In this document: positions 25,278 to 33,420 of the stretch, in pieces
Layout: each line of letters begins with the position of its first letter
Position numbering within the stretch: position 1 is the stretch's first letter
NCBI RefSeq assembly: GCF_020923495.1
Contig: NZ_CP064048.1
Span: 2,729,001-2,793,000 of the forward strand
Reading direction: 5' to 3'
Source: Brevibacillus sedimenti
Lineage (GTDB): Bacteria > Bacillota > Bacilli > Brevibacillales > Brevibacillaceae
DNA: 64,000 nt
Position numbers and translations under genes: made by a program
The notes under the pieces: model-generated
Seen by the model: the letters and a program-made list of their open reading frames with translations, nothing else
Database searches by the model: none
What the model was told of the DNA's origin: nothing

Positions 25278-25922
25278 CTAGGAGGCGTTCCTGCCGCCCT
25301 TTGGAAATACGGTATACGAAAGTGCGATGATGCTGTCGATTATGAAGATCAAGGTCCAAACCCTGCTAAGGTTGTTGACGGTTTGATTGGCAAACGGCAG
25401 TGTTCCTTCCATGGATGAGAAATACTCGTCAAAAAACTGGTTCATGCTTGCCATTTCATAGATTCGTGAGGACAGCCCGTACAGCAAGAAGAAAACCAGG
25501 TGTGCTGCCGCATAGACGGCCAGATGAACGTAAAAATGCTTCCGTTCTTTTTTGGCGTGTTCCTTGCCGACCAGTTTTTTCGGCGGAGCGATAGCGGGAG
25601 CAGGTTCCCCTTTCCACTTGGCGACATAGATTTGGATGTGGTAATCAAGTTTTTTGAAGTCGCTTTTCCCATACGTGATCGCATAGAGAAAAACAACTAC
25701 GATCACGACTTGGTAGCTGGAAAACTGCCCTGTTTGCAAATAATCGAAAAAGCCCAGGGAAGCGATCCACAGGTCATTGATAATAAAGAGAAGAAAAAAC
25801 ACAAAACTGAGTGTTTTTTTGCCAAACCAATACCTGAGGACCAAGAAAGTGATGATGGAAATCCAAAAGATGACTTCTGCGAGAATCAAGAACATCCATT
25901 TATGGGTTAAAATAAACTCCAT
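25278..25922 (-). CDS. Integral membrane protein of unknown function
   Basis: A 214-residue protein with about six hydrophobic segments arranged three plus three around a basic cytoplasmic loop (about 98-130: YHIQIYVAKWKGEPAPA... KEHAKKERKH). No transporter or enzyme motif is recognised. GGAGACAC precedes the ATG at 25922. Its codon use is more AT-rich than most of the window. It is divergent from fosX and lies within the block bounded by the two hairpin repeats. Confidence 0.75.
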   Translation of the reverse strand: MEFILTHKWMFLILAEVIFWISIITFLVLRYWFGKKTLSFVFFLLFIINDLWIASLGFFDYLQTGQFSSYQVVIVVVFLYAITYGKSDFKKLDYHIQIYVAKWKGEPAPAIAPPKKLVGKEHAKKERKHFYVHLAVYAAAHLVFFLLYGLSSRIYEMASMNQFFDEYFSSMEGTLPFANQTVNNLSRVWTLIFIIDSIIALSYTVFPKGGRNAS

Positions 25923-26219
25923 AGATGTGTCTCCTTTGTATATTCTGGATAATTACGATCGGATCGCTGTTGTTTCGACCCATTCGCGAAATTTTCATAT
26001 ATTTACAGATATACCGAGTATATACACGGAATGTGGCATTAACAAGCGTTACCTGCGATAAACGGATAGGGAACACGTATTGGAATGGTGGTTGATCGAA
26101 ACATTTGGAAACATCGCCGGGTACTTCTTCGTCTACACAGTGGGATGGAACACAACGGAATGAGATTGGTGAAGATAGACAAAATACTTTGTCAATGTTG
26201 TGAGAAAAGGATGATAGGC
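25923..26219. other. AT-rich divergent intergenic region
   Basis: It separates the membrane protein and fosX. It contains TATA-rich stretches around 25995-26030 that could hold divergent promoters. A short plus-strand frame (about 26077-26160) ends in a hydrophobic run (NIAGYFFVYTVGWNTTE) but starts only with TTG and has a weak ribosome site, so it may be a gene fragment. No convincing RNA gene was seen. Confidence 0.4.
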
Positions 26220-26651
26220 ATGATTGAAAGTGTAAGCCACATTACATTTGTGGTAAAGGATTTGGAGAAAACAACTGCGTTGTACAAGGAATTGTTTCAG
26301 GCGCAAGAGGTCTATTACAGCGGTGACAAGACCCACTCGATATCCCGTGAACGATTTTTCATCATCGGCGGGCAGTGGATCGCGGTCATGGAAAATAGTG
26401 AAATCGTCAACCGAACCTATCACCATGTGGCATTCAAAATCAAGGAAGAAGACATTGACTACTATCTCGATAAAATCAAAGCCCTGCGCCTGGAGATGAA
26501 ACCTCCTCGCCCCAGGATCAAGGGGGAAGGATACTCCATCTACTTCTACGATTACGATAACAACCTGTTTGAACTGCATACGGGCACATTGGAGGAACGG
26601 TTATCCGCGTACAGGGCGGTTGATCAGCAAGAAGAAGAAAGCTCGGCATGA
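26220..26651 (+). CDS. fosX: Fosfomycin resistance hydrolase FosX-like
   Basis: A 143-residue glyoxalase/VOC-fold protein. Metal ligands expected in FosX are present: His in VSHITFVV near residue 7, His in YHHVAF near residue 70, and Glu in LFELHTGT near residue 119. YSGDKTHSISRERFF contains the region that in Listeria FosX supports water attack, unlike the thiol-using FosA/FosB. KPPRPRIKGEGYSIYFYDYDNN is very FosX-like. It should open the fosfomycin epoxide with water and a divalent metal. ATG 26220 has an AAAGG site upstream. It forms a monocistron ending at an overlapping hairpin. Confidence 0.9.
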   Translation: MIESVSHITFVVKDLEKTTALYKELFQAQEVYYSGDKTHSISRERFFIIGGQWIAVMENSEIVNRTYHHVAFKIKEEDIDYYLDKIKALRLEMKPPRPRIKGEGYSIYFYDYDNNLFELHTGTLEERLSAYRAVDQQEEESSA

Positions 26652-26665
26652 TACCGAGCTTTTTC
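26638..26665 (+). terminator. Rho-independent terminator of fosX
   Basis: AAAGCTCGG pairs with CCGAGCTTT around CATGATA, followed by T's. The stop codon lies in the loop. Confidence 0.85.
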
Positions 26666-26700
26666 ATTATCCATCCCTCTCGTCTGTCTGCAATCTGAGG

Positions 26701-26718
26701 CTGCCGAATCGGGCAGTC
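26701..26718. repeat. Hairpin repeat copy 2
   Basis: CTGCCGAATCGGGCAGTC matches the hairpin at 25191-25208 at 17 of 18 positions. It lies between fosX and the exchanger gene. Confidence 0.6.
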
Positions 26719-26724
26719 TGTCTC

Positions 26725-27768
26725 TCAGACGAAGAAGAAGGCAGTGCCGATGATGATGTAGACGGTCAGGAGCAGAACGCCTTCGTACCAGTTGGTGGCA
26801 CCGTCCTTGGTGATCGATATGGTGATAAAGGTAGCGACGCCGATCGCGGCCAGCTCAAACGGCGTAAACACGATGTCCATCGGCTGCCCCAGAAGCAGGC
26901 TGATGAGCACCAGCGTCGGCGCCACGAATAGGGCGATTTGCAGGCTGGAGCCGATGGCGATCTCCACAGCAGCTCCGATCCGCCCCTTCATGGCCAGAAG
27001 CAGGGCAGCGCTGTGCTCGGCGGCGTTTCCGATAATGGCGATGACAAACGCCCCGACAAACAGCTCCGACCACCCCAGCGACTGGGAGACATGCTCGACA
27101 CTGTGGACCAGCCATTCGGAAACGATGGCGACGAAGACCGTGGACAGGGCAAGCATCAGGATGGAGACGCCTTTGGACCACTCGGCTTCGCTCTCGTGCG
27201 GCTCGATGTCGGACAGAAATTCCCGGTGGGTCACCATGGAGAAGATCAGCCACAGCAGGTAGGCAATGATCAGGACGACGGAAATCACAATGCTGAGCGT
27301 ACCGATCTCTGCCGGCGGGAGCTGCTGCATGAACACGGCGGGAATAAACAGCGCGACGATCGCCAGCGTCATCAGCGAGCCGTTGTGGCCGGCCAGCTTG
27401 CTGTTGAACGTCTGTTCCTTGAATTTCAATCCGCCCAGCAGCACGCTCAGTCCCAACACCAGCAGCATGTTCCCGATGACGGCGCCGGTGATGGAGGCCT
27501 TGACCATGTCAAACAGTCCTTCCTTGACCAGGAAAAAGGCGATAATCAGCTCGGCTGCGTTGCCGAACGTGGCGTTGAGAAAACCGCCGATGCGGTCACC
27601 GGCGTAATGGGCGACGCTCTCCGTCGATTTTCCCAGCCAGGCGGCAAGAAAAATAATGGCCAACGATGCTGTTGCAAAGCGGAAAAGCTCGTTGTCCGTA
27701 AAGTAATGGGCGTACGCTGCCAACAGGAAGCTGCCCCCCACGAGGAAAAAGAACAATTGCCGATTCAT
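26725..27768 (-). CDS. Calcium/proton exchanger (CaxA/ChaA type)
   Basis: ATG 27768 has GAGGTGA five bases upstream. The 347-residue protein has eleven hydrophobic segments and the duplicated exchanger repeats GNAAELI (about 70) and GNAAEHS (about 240), each with the essential glutamate. An acidic patch (DIEPHESEAEW) separates the halves, as usual. It should export Ca2+ in exchange for protons. It is transcribed alone, leftward. Confidence 0.93.
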   Translation of the reverse strand: MNRQLFFFLVGGSFLLAAYAHYFTDNELFRFATASLAIIFLAAWLGKSTESVAHYAGDRIGGFLNATFGNAAELIIAFFLVKEGLFDMVKASITGAVIGNMLLVLGLSVLLGGLKFKEQTFNSKLAGHNGSLMTLAIVALFIPAVFMQQLPPAEIGTLSIVISVVLIIAYLLWLIFSMVTHREFLSDIEPHESEAEWSKGVSILMLALSTVFVAIVSEWLVHSVEHVSQSLGWSELFVGAFVIAIIGNAAEHSAALLLAMKGRIGAAVEIAIGSSLQIALFVAPTLVLISLLLGQPMDIVFTPFELAAIGVATFITISITKDGATNWYEGVLLLTVYIIIGTAFFFV

Positions 27769-27936
27769 ACGTTCACCTCGATAAAGGTTTAACATTTTAT
27801 ACCATTTGATGCGATGTTCTTTAGTTTAGCCAAAACCGATGCGCTTGTCACGAGAAATTTGAACCTGGCAGACGGGTATAGCCTGGCCTGATTGGCGGAA
27901 ACTAACGGGTGAACCATCGTCAGAGGAGGTATCCGC

Positions 27937-28194
27937 ATGGCTAAACCGTATCTGTGCCCCACATGCAAGTCGAACCGGATGAGGTTCACGGTCATTGAAC
28001 AAAACCCCCGCTATGTGCGGCTGGACCCGCAGACTGGCGATGTTGTGGCGGAACTGTCGTCAGACCAACTGGATGCGTTTCACCAGCCGTACAGGGGGGA
28101 GCGCATCCTGGTGCAATGCGGCGTGTGCGGCACGACGGAACAGGAAGAACGCTTTATCAAAATGGCGGAACATATGCGGGGACAGCGGCCGTAA
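27937..28194 (+). CDS. Small zinc-ribbon-like protein
   Basis: An 85-residue protein with two CxxC pairs, CPTC at 7-10 and CGVC near residue 62, which could bind one zinc ion and form a ribbon. GGAGGT precedes the ATG. Between the pairs the sequence is acidic (LDPQTGDVVAELSSDQLDAF). No further domain is present and I cannot assign a function. It is convergent with sleB, sharing a bidirectional terminator. Confidence 0.7.
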   Translation: MAKPYLCPTCKSNRMRFTVIEQNPRYVRLDPQTGDVVAELSSDQLDAFHQPYRGERILVQCGVCGTTEQEERFIKMAEHMRGQRP

Positions 28195-28212
28195 TGGTCG
28201 GCGGCAACACTT

Positions 28213-28245
28213 ACAGGCACGGATGATGACCGTGCCTGTTTGCTT
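28213..28245. terminator. Bidirectional terminator
   Basis: ACAGGCACGG pairs exactly with CCGTGCCTGT around ATGATGA, with TTTG on the plus side, between the convergent zinc-ribbon and sleB genes. Confidence 0.7.
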
Positions 28246-28249
28246 TCCG

Positions 28250-29005
28250 TTACCGGCAGAAAATATGCTTGCCGATTTTCTTGATCTGCGGCCGACTCCA
28301 GATCCAGGCGGACGTGGCCGTGTCCGGATTGAAGTAATAGATGGCGCCGCCGGTAGGGTCCCAGCCTTTCAGCGCATCCTGAACAGCCTTTTTAGCCGTT
28401 TCGTTCGGCGTCAGCCAGATCTGGCCGTCTGCCACAGCTGTGAAGGCGCGCGGTTCAAAGATGACGCCGGCCGGCGTGTTGGGAAATGACGGGTGACGCG
28501 TGCGGTTCAAGATGACAGCTGCCACTGCCACCTGTCCGATGTACGGTTCGCCGCGGGCCTCGCCGTAGACGGCGTTTGCCATCAGACGGATGTCGTTCTC
28601 CGAGATGCCGTGGGCGTGGTAGGTGGGCGCTTTCGACTTGGTCGGTGTCTTGGCCGTCTGCGGCACGCCAAGCTCTTCCGCGGTAGGACGCCAGTTTTTC
28701 GTTGCGTTGTACAATTTCAGCTTTGTTTTGGGCCCCAGCACCCCGTCTACTTTCAGCCCGAATTCGTACTGGAAGTTGCGCAGGGCCCAGTACGTCCGCC
28801 AACCAAATACCCCGTCCACTTTGCCGGTGTAAAACCCCAAGTATTTCAGCCGTCCTTGCATTTCGCGAACGTCCTTGCCCTGCGCGCCCACTTTGACGAT
28901 CTGATCGCTGAACGCGTCGGAGCGCTTCGGAGAGACGATCGCCGCCGAGGTGATGAGCAGCGCGATCGCCAGCAGGGCCACCAGCCATTTGACAGGCTGT
29001 TTCAT
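28250..29005 (-). CDS. sleB: Spore cortex-lytic enzyme SleB
   Basis: A 251-residue exported protein: signal peptide (about 1-31), a peptidoglycan-binding domain (about 36-97, VGAQGKDVREMQGRLKYLGF), a linker, and a SleB-type hydrolase domain (about 135-251) with the catalytic glutamate in NAVYGEARGE and the ending WSRPQIKKIGKHIFCR. SleB is a lytic transglycosylase that opens the cortex at muramic-lactam sites during germination. Its usual partner ypeB is not adjacent here, which is notable because SleB and YpeB normally depend on each other. Confidence 0.93.
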   Translation of the reverse strand: MKQPVKWLVALLAIALLITSAAIVSPKRSDAFSDQIVKVGAQGKDVREMQGRLKYLGFYTGKVDGVFGWRTYWALRNFQYEFGLKVDGVLGPKTKLKLYNATKNWRPTAEELGVPQTAKTPTKSKAPTYHAHGISENDIRLMANAVYGEARGEPYIGQVAVAAVILNRTRHPSFPNTPAGVIFEPRAFTAVADGQIWLTPNETAKKAVQDALKGWDPTGGAIYYFNPDTATSAWIWSRPQIKKIGKHIFCR

Positions 29006-29139
29006 GATTCATCCTCCTTTTGATTCGCCTGATCCTGCCTGTTAGGTTCTCCAATTTGGGACAGATTTGGATAGTAAAATGATGGGAACAACGGCATACT
29101 AGGTCATGCGACGTTTAGACGCGAAAGGGGAGATACAGG

Positions 29140-30795
29140 ATGCAAGTGGCTCAATACATCACCGAACAACTGGCTCAATGGGGAGTCACCCGGATTTACG
29201 GCGTCGCCGGGGACGCGATTCTGCCCTGGCTGGACGCGCTCGGCAAGCAGCAGCAGATACGTTATGTGGCCTGCCGCCACGAAGCGGCCGCGGCCATGAT
29301 GGCGTCCGCGGAAGCAAAACTGACGGGGAAGCCGACTGTCTGCACGGCCACCAGCGGTCCGGGCACCATTCAGCTCTTGAACGGTTTGGCCGATGCCCAG
29401 ACGGATCGGGCTCCGGTCGTGGCCATTACCGGACAGGTGGAGACGTACAAGTTGGGGGGAGAGTACAAGCAGTACGTGCCCCAGGAAGACGTGATGCGTC
29501 CCATCTGCCGGTACACGACGACGGTCACCCATCCCCAGGCGATCGGCGAGGTGCTCCAGCGAGCCTTTGTCACGGCCGAGTCGCAGCAGGGCGTCGCCCA
29601 TCTGGCGGTGTGCAAGGATGTCTTTTCCCGTACGACCGGCTGTCCGCTGATCCCCGAGTTGCCGAGGCAGGCGTCTGGCTTGCGCGCGAACAGAGGGGAG
29701 GTGGAGCAGGCGGCGGAATGGATTGGACGGGCGAAACGACCGCTCATGCTTCTCGGGATCGGGGCGCGCGGCGTCGCGGATGCGTGCCAACGGCTGGCGG
29801 AGCAGGCGGGAGCGGGAGTGCTGGTTTCGCTGGGGGCAAAAGGCGTCATAGAGGAATCCCATCCGCTGATGCTGGGCGGTCTGGGCGAGGGAGGAAGCCG
29901 CGCCGGTCTGGACGCGCTGGCCGCAGCAGACCTGCTGGTGATTCTCGGTTCGAGTTGGTTCCCGCAGGAATACATCCCGGCCGGCTTGCCGGTGGTGCAG
30001 GTAGACCGGTCGATCGAGTCGATCCACTTCCATCCCGACCTGTTTTCAGTGACGGCAGATCTGGAAGAGGTCCTGCCGCTCTGGCTGCGCCGGCTGGAGA
30101 ACAAGCGTCCCGACCCCGACTGGATGGCGCGAGTGGAGCGGTGGCACGCTGCATTTTGGCAGGAGACAGAACAAGCCGTCGACGCTGGGCCCGACCAGCC
30201 GGTCACACCGGAGGCGCTGATGCACGCGCTGTCCCGGGCCGTTGACGACGATGCCGTCATCACGCTGGATACCGGTGAGCACACCATCTGGTTCAATCGT
30301 GCTTTTCGCGCCGTTTCTCAGCGCCCGCTTTTTTCCGGGAAGTGGCGGACGATGGGGTACGGCCTTCCCGCGGCAATTGCAGCCAAACTGAACCAGCCGC
30401 AGCGGCAGGTGATTTGCGTGACGGGAGACGGCGGCCTGCAGATGTACATGTCCGAACTGATGACAGCCGTGGAGCAAGAGACAGCGTTTCTGCTGATTGT
30501 CGTCAACAACGGAACGCTGGGGCTGGAGGAATGGAAGATGAGACAAAGCGGCCTCGTCCCGTTTGGCACCCGTTTACAAAACCCCGACTTCGTCCAGTGG
30601 GCCAGGGCCTGCGGTGTGTCGGCGCGATCCATCCGGAGCAGGGGCGAACTGGCGTCCGCGTTGGCCGAGGTGTGTGCGTCCGACCGTCTGACACTTCTCG
30701 ACGTGCAGTGCACGCTTCCGACACTGACTGAGCGAAAACGAGAAATCCCCTTTCAAGCCCAAGCTTCTTCTGTTTATAATGAAAGAAAAATCTGA
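29140..30795 (+). CDS. ThDP-dependent enzyme (pyruvate oxidase / acetolactate synthase family)
   Basis: A 551-residue protein with three domains: pyrimidine-binding with the cofactor glutamate in RHEAAAAMMASAEAKLTG, a central nucleotide-binding domain, and ThDP-binding with GDGGLQMYMSEL...NN near residues 429-455. The general layout resembles pyruvate oxidase YdaP/SpxB rather than anabolic acetolactate synthase, but the residues that separate oxidase, decarboxylase and lyase cannot be read reliably by eye. GGGGAG precedes the ATG. Asp23 follows 51 bases later. Confidence 0.85.
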   Translation: MQVAQYITEQLAQWGVTRIYGVAGDAILPWLDALGKQQQIRYVACRHEAAAAMMASAEAKLTGKPTVCTATSGPGTIQLLNGLADAQTDRAPVVAITGQVETYKLGGEYKQYVPQEDVMRPICRYTTTVTHPQAIGEVLQRAFVTAESQQGVAHLAVCKDVFSRTTGCPLIPELPRQASGLRANRGEVEQAAEWIGRAKRPLMLLGIGARGVADACQRLAEQAGAGVLVSLGAKGVIEESHPLMLGGLGEGGSRAGLDALAAADLLVILGSSWFPQEYIPAGLPVVQVDRSIESIHFHPDLFSVTADLEEVLPLWLRRLENKRPDPDWMARVERWHAAFWQETEQAVDAGPDQPVTPEALMHALSRAVDDDAVITLDTGEHTIWFNRAFRAVSQRPLFSGKWRTMGYGLPAAIAAKLNQPQRQVICVTGDGGLQMYMSELMTAVEQETAFLLIVVNNGTLGLEEWKMRQSGLVPFGTRLQNPDFVQWARACGVSARSIRSRGELASALAEVCASDRLTLLDVQCTLPTLTERKREIPFQAQASSVYNERKI

Positions 30796-30846
30796 TAACC
30801 GAGCGCGGCCGCAGCCCTGTGACGGAGAGAGGAAGGAGGGGGCGCC

Positions 30847-31179
30847 ATGGAGGAAAGGCGCGGCGAAATCCGCGTGGCGGATCAAGTGGTGGCGGTAATT
30901 GCTGGGACGGCGGCAGGGGAGGTATCCGGCATCTCCGTGCACTCCGGCGGGCTGTACCAGGACCTGGCGAAACGCATCAGCGGCGGCACAAAAGGCATTA
31001 CCGTGTCGCTTGTGGACGGGAGAGCCAGCATCGAGATACGGGTGTCGGTCAAATACGGACTGCCGATTCATCACGTCTGCCGCCAGCTCCAGGAAAAAGT
31101 GAAGGAGATCGTCGAATCGCTGACCGGTTTGTGCGTGGAGGCTGTCCATGTCCGTGTCGACGCGATCGATCTCACGTAA
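30847..31179 (+). CDS. Asp23/Gls24 family protein
   Basis: A 110-residue protein with the Asp23 pattern GEIRVADQVVAVIAGTAAGEVSGI at the N-terminus and the VRVDAIDL ending. Family members are cytoplasmic, associate with the membrane through partners and respond to envelope stress. A dense GGAAGGAGG ribosome site lies upstream. It may be cotranscribed with the ThDP enzyme. A strong terminator follows. Confidence 0.9.
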   Translation: MEERRGEIRVADQVVAVIAGTAAGEVSGISVHSGGLYQDLAKRISGGTKGITVSLVDGRASIEIRVSVKYGLPIHHVCRQLQEKVKEIVESLTGLCVEAVHVRVDAIDLT

Positions 31180-31212
31180 AAAACGACCTGTCGATACAGG
31201 TCGTTTTTTTAT
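31178..31212. terminator. Bidirectional terminator
   Basis: AAAAAACGACCTG pairs with CAGGTCGTTTTTT around TCGATA. A/T tracts on both sides serve the convergent asp23-like and ftsW-like genes. Confidence 0.9.
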
Positions 31213-31235
31213 GGGTTGGATGTTTCCCCGAAGCG

Positions 31236-32405
31236 TCAGGCGGAGTACGGCTGCTTTTGCAGTTGTTCGGCCATTTTTTGCCGGCTGACTTCCCGCGAGA
31301 CGCTGAGCAGGATGCCCGTCGACACCATGCTGACCAGAAGGGATGAGCCGCCGTAGCTGATAAACGGCAGGGTGACACCGGTCAGCGGAATCAGCCCGGT
31401 GACGCCGCCGATATTGATGAACGCCTGCAGCCCGATCATGCTGACGATGCCAATTCCAACCAGGCTGGCAAAGGTGTCTTTGACGCGCAGGCAGATGTGA
31501 AAGCCGCGCAGAAGAAACAGCAGGTAGACCAGCAGAAAGAGTGTGGCACCGATAAAGCCCAGCTCTTCGGTAATAATCGCGAAGATAAAGTCGGTATGGG
31601 CTTCCGGAAGGTACAAGTATTTCTGGATGCTCTTCCCGAATCCGGTGCCGGAGAACCCGCCGTGAGCAATGGCGATCCACGACTGGATGACTTGCAGGCC
31701 GGTGCCGCGAGGATCTTGCCAAGGGTCCAAAAAGGCGGTGATCCGACCCAAGGCGTGTTCCTTCGCCAGGATGTAGCTGACCAGCGCCAGCGAGGTCACC
31801 GGAAAGCCGATCAGAAACAGTTGGCCGATCCGCGCTCCGCCGCTGATCAGGATGATGATAGCCGTCCCCAGCACGATCGCGGCCGACCCCAGGTCCGGCT
31901 GGGCCATGATCAGGAGGAAAAACACCCCGGTCACGACGAGCGGGGGCATCAGACCTGTTTTCAACTTGCGTATACCCTCTCCTTTTTTGGTCACGATCGC
32001 CGCCATATAGAGGATCAGCCCCAGCTTGGCAAATTCCACCGGCTGAATCGTGGCGGAACCAATTCTGAACCAGGAACGGGCTCCGTTGGTGTTGCTGCCA
32101 ATTCCAGGGATCAAGACCAGCAGCAGGGCGAGCAAGCTGATCAGCGCAATCAAAAGAAAATTGCGCTTGTAAAAGGAAAAGGGGATGTTCATGGCGATGA
32201 GCATGCCGATGGTACCTATTACCAGCCACATTGCCTGCCGTTTGACAAAGTACAGTTCGTCTCCATTGCAAACCGTACAGCCTTTTCCCATGAAGCTGGT
32301 CAGGGCAAAGATGGAGCTGGCGCTCAAGACCATGGTGATGCCGAATCCAACCAGCAGGGCGGTCAACAGCAACAGCAGGAAATCGGGGACGCCCCGTGTC
32401 TTCAT
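31236..32405 (-). CDS. ftsW: FtsW/RodA/SpoVE family glycan polymerase
   Basis: A 389-residue SEDS protein with about ten transmembrane helices. Recognisable motifs are the N-terminal LLLTALLVGFGITMVLSASS, the middle KEHALGRITAFLDPWQDPRGTGLQ, HTDFIFAIITEELGFIGA and the late NIGGVTGLIPLTGVTLPFISYGGSSL region. SEDS proteins polymerise lipid II into glycan strands together with a class B penicillin-binding protein. FtsW is preferred because ylaN and the ylbA/ylbB-like genes lie nearby, as in B. subtilis; SpoVE cannot be excluded. Confidence 0.88.
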   Translation of the reverse strand: MKTRGVPDFLLLLLTALLVGFGITMVLSASSIFALTSFMGKGCTVCNGDELYFVKRQAMWLVIGTIGMLIAMNIPFSFYKRNFLLIALISLLALLLVLIPGIGSNTNGARSWFRIGSATIQPVEFAKLGLILYMAAIVTKKGEGIRKLKTGLMPPLVVTGVFFLLIMAQPDLGSAAIVLGTAIIILISGGARIGQLFLIGFPVTSLALVSYILAKEHALGRITAFLDPWQDPRGTGLQVIQSWIAIAHGGFSGTGFGKSIQKYLYLPEAHTDFIFAIITEELGFIGATLFLLVYLLFLLRGFHICLRVKDTFASLVGIGIVSMIGLQAFINIGGVTGLIPLTGVTLPFISYGGSSLLVSMVSTGILLSVSREVSRQKMAEQLQKQPYSA

Positions 32406-32488
32406 TACGAACCCCCCCTTGACGTGAAACAGAGAGGGGATGCCTCTCTGTAGACGTGTGCGCTCTTTTCAATTGGGCGAATGCCGCA

Positions 32489-32833
32489 TTAGTACGCGGA
32501 CAGCTTCTCGTTCAGGACCTGCAGTTTCCGTTTGGCTGACTGCACGACGGAATCCGGAATCGGAGAATCGTAATCCAGACCGTGCGGGAACAGGTGTTTG
32601 CCCATGTACGGTTCTTCCAGCTTCAGCACGGCATGGGGATCTTCCAGTTTGCCTTCGGTTACGTTGGCTTCAATACGCAGGTAATACGTGTTGCCTTTAT
32701 CGAGGATTTTGTGATCGTATGTAGCATGGCGGTAATCCCAGGCGCCGCGGGTAAATCCGAGATCTTTCATGTAGTGATCCAGATCGGTGAGCATGACTTC
32801 CTTGCCGCCGATTCCCGTATCTTTGATTACCAT
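32489..32833 (-). CDS. YugN-like family protein (YlbA-like)
   Basis: ATG 32833 follows AGGAGG with seven bases spacing; the long upstream frame is not coding. The 114-residue product has the YugN pattern: VIKDTGIGGKEV, WDYRHATYDHKI, YYLRIEANVTEG and GKHLFPHGLDY. The function of the family is unknown. In B. subtilis a related gene (ylbA, as I recall) lies beside the CBS gene ylbB and near ylbF/ylbG; here a CBS gene and ylbF/ylbG lie just beyond, so the synteny is partly conserved. Confidence 0.85.
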   Translation of the reverse strand: MVIKDTGIGGKEVMLTDLDHYMKDLGFTRGAWDYRHATYDHKILDKGNTYYLRIEANVTEGKLEDPHAVLKLEEPYMGKHLFPHGLDYDSPIPDSVVQSAKRKLQVLNEKLSAY

Positions 32834-32945
32834 TGACGTTCCTCCTACATTTGGTAAGTTGTACACTTTCTTATGATAGTCTGTTTTTGGATACAGCGCA
32901 ATGGATATATCGAGCCTAAAGAATGATGACCCTGTTCCCATTATA

Positions 32946-32954
32946 TGGTATAAT
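32946..32954 (+). promoter_or_regulatory. Extended -10 promoter of the toxin-like mRNA
   Basis: TGGTATAAT is a perfect -10 with the TGn extension. A weak -35 (ATGACC) lies 17 bases upstream of it. It would start a transcript about 65 bases before the holin-like peptide. Confidence 0.7.
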
Positions 32955-33024
32955 CGTGTAACACAATAGGTGGGCTCCTCAAGGGTGGTCGGTTCATCCC
33001 CGTTATCGGAAAGGGGGTGATAGC

Positions 33025-33105
33025 ATGACAGTATTCGAAGCACTAAGTCTTATGTTGGCGTTCGGGACTTTAGTCTTAATGCTGTCGTCTAGTAAAAAGA
33101 AGTAG
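33025..33105 (+). CDS. Holin-like type I toxin peptide
   Basis: A 26-residue peptide, MTVFEALSLMLAFGTLVLML followed by SSSKKK, matching the putative holin-like toxin family of Bacillales: short TVxEALxLM start, one membrane helix, lysine tail. AAAGGGGGTG is the ribosome site. Such peptides disturb the membrane and are usually silenced by a convergent antisense RNA. Here the 5' leader (32978-32990) can pair with the sequence at the stop codon (33105-33117) at 12 of 13 positions, as in toxin mRNAs that hide their ribosome site. Confidence 0.75.
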   Translation: MTVFEALSLMLAFGTLVLMLSSSKKK

Positions 33106-33184
33106 ACCTCCCTTGAGCTAAAACAGCCAGGGGGTCTACAATCAGGAATGCAGAGCCGCCCCCCTTTTGGGGAACGTCTATTGT
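33102..33184 (-). ncRNA. Candidate antisense antitoxin RNA
   Basis: On the minus strand a -10-like TACAAT (33179-33184) could start an RNA that runs over the 3' part of the toxin mRNA and ends at the hairpin GTAGACC/GGTCTAC (33102-33139), followed by TTCTTTTTA. The -35 region is poor, so the promoter is uncertain. The overlap would make it an antisense RNA to the toxin 3' region. Confidence 0.4.
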
Positions 33185-33188
33185 ACTT

Positions 33189-33228
33189 ACGACCGTAGGG
33201 TGTTGCCCCACCCGGCGGTCTTTTTTTG
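33189..33228 (+). terminator. Terminator of the toxin-like mRNA
   Basis: GACCG/CGGTC outer stem with a GGGTG/CACCC inner stem, followed by seven T's. Confidence 0.8.
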
Positions 33229-33420
33229 CGTCCGTCCACGGCAAAAAAGCCTGGGGGCGAACACAAGAGTGATGCCGTTTTTGACAGCATCATGTTCTCA
33301 TCTTATCACAAGGTACCCGGTCATCTCCAGATGGAAATCACGCCGCTTGTCCCATTTTGCATGAAACTCATGAGGGTCGGACACACTACAAACGTTACCA
33401 GCGACAAGGAGGAGAAGAAG

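Noticed and set aside
26077-26160. Short hydrophobic frame ending NIAGYFFVYTVGWNTTE
   Set aside because: Starts only with TTG behind a weak ribosome site and lacks independent support; mentioned only as a possible fragment.
26085-26210. N-terminal extension of fosX
   Set aside because: The open frame continues upstream, but the added residues do not resemble FosX and ATG 26220 has the proper ribosome spacing.
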